64,000 bases of DNA from Moringa oleifera (Eukaryota; Streptophyta; Magnoliopsida; Brassicales; Moringaceae). The notes under the pieces were generated by a model, which had not been told where the DNA came from, made no database searches, and saw only the letters and a program-made list of their open reading frames with translations. The stretch covers positions 1,612,001 to 1,676,000 of the forward strand of contig JAJFZO010000087.1 in NCBI GenBank assembly GCA_021397835.1. Direction: 5' to 3'. Positions 63,861 to 64,000 of the stretch are shown one piece after another (the stretch's first letter is position 1; each line of letters opens with the position of its first letter). The position numbers and the translations under genes were made by a program.

Positions 63861-64000
63861 TTGAATTCCTTTTTGTCCTGGGAAATTGATTTTTCATTAT
63901 GAATAAATTTCTTCTACTGGTTTTAGTTTTTGTTGATTTTTTTTAAATGAATTACTGATAAATAATCATTAAATAAAATATATAAATAATTTTTATTTTA
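63861..64000. other. AT-rich end of window
   Basis: Nothing recognisable is seen in the last 140 bases. Confidence 0.6.

Overview
The window is nuclear DNA of a flowering plant, almost certainly a eudicot. It is very AT-rich between genes, its genes have GT-AG introns with T-rich acceptors, and its proteins are plant-specific or plant-typed: CYP71-clan P450s, class II BASIC PENTACYSTEINE, a group I bZIP, and plant histone H3.3. I cannot name the species from sequence alone.

Layout. (1) 1-16,240: a tandem CYP71/CYP83-type cytochrome P450 array on the + strand. It holds exon 2 of a first gene cut by the window edge, two intact two-exon genes (7305-9418 and 12695-14522) and a fourth, broken copy (14893-16236). 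The spacers are duplicated with the genes. They carry a decayed hAT transposase on the - strand, a MITE present in one spacer and absent from the other, and part of an AT-rich foldback family. (2) 16,997-23,351: a 16-exon RCC2-like beta-propeller gene (-). (3) 25,987-29,271: a four-exon bZIP29/30-type transcription factor (-). (4) 33,250-34,141: an independently promoted cluster of box C/D snoRNAs (+), with two snoR38-like copies, an 18S-guide snoRNA and an orphan candidate. (5) 35,613-37,160: class II BPC, a GAGA-binding factor (-), with an untranslated leader probably reaching about 39,690. (6) 41,274-42,853: TMEM234-type small membrane protein (-). (7) 47,099-47,881: histone H3.3 (+) with a leader intron and a histone octamer promoter element. 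(8) 51,602-53,242: intronless secreted glyoxal oxidase (-). (9) 53,400-64,000: no coding gene that I can support. It holds AT-rich repeats, two promoter-like islands and a striking 52-bp palindrome.

The genes do not form a pathway. The P450 array is a local family expansion, probably in specialised metabolism, with clear signs of ongoing birth and death: near-identical 3' halves, a mosaic third copy with an altered oxygen-activation motif, and a pseudogene hit by a retroposon. The rest is a run of ordinary single genes (chromatin, transcription, rRNA modification, wall/extracellular oxidation) separated by transposon-derived AT-rich DNA. I joined exons by hand using splice signals and reading frame; the total coding length is a multiple of three in every complete gene.
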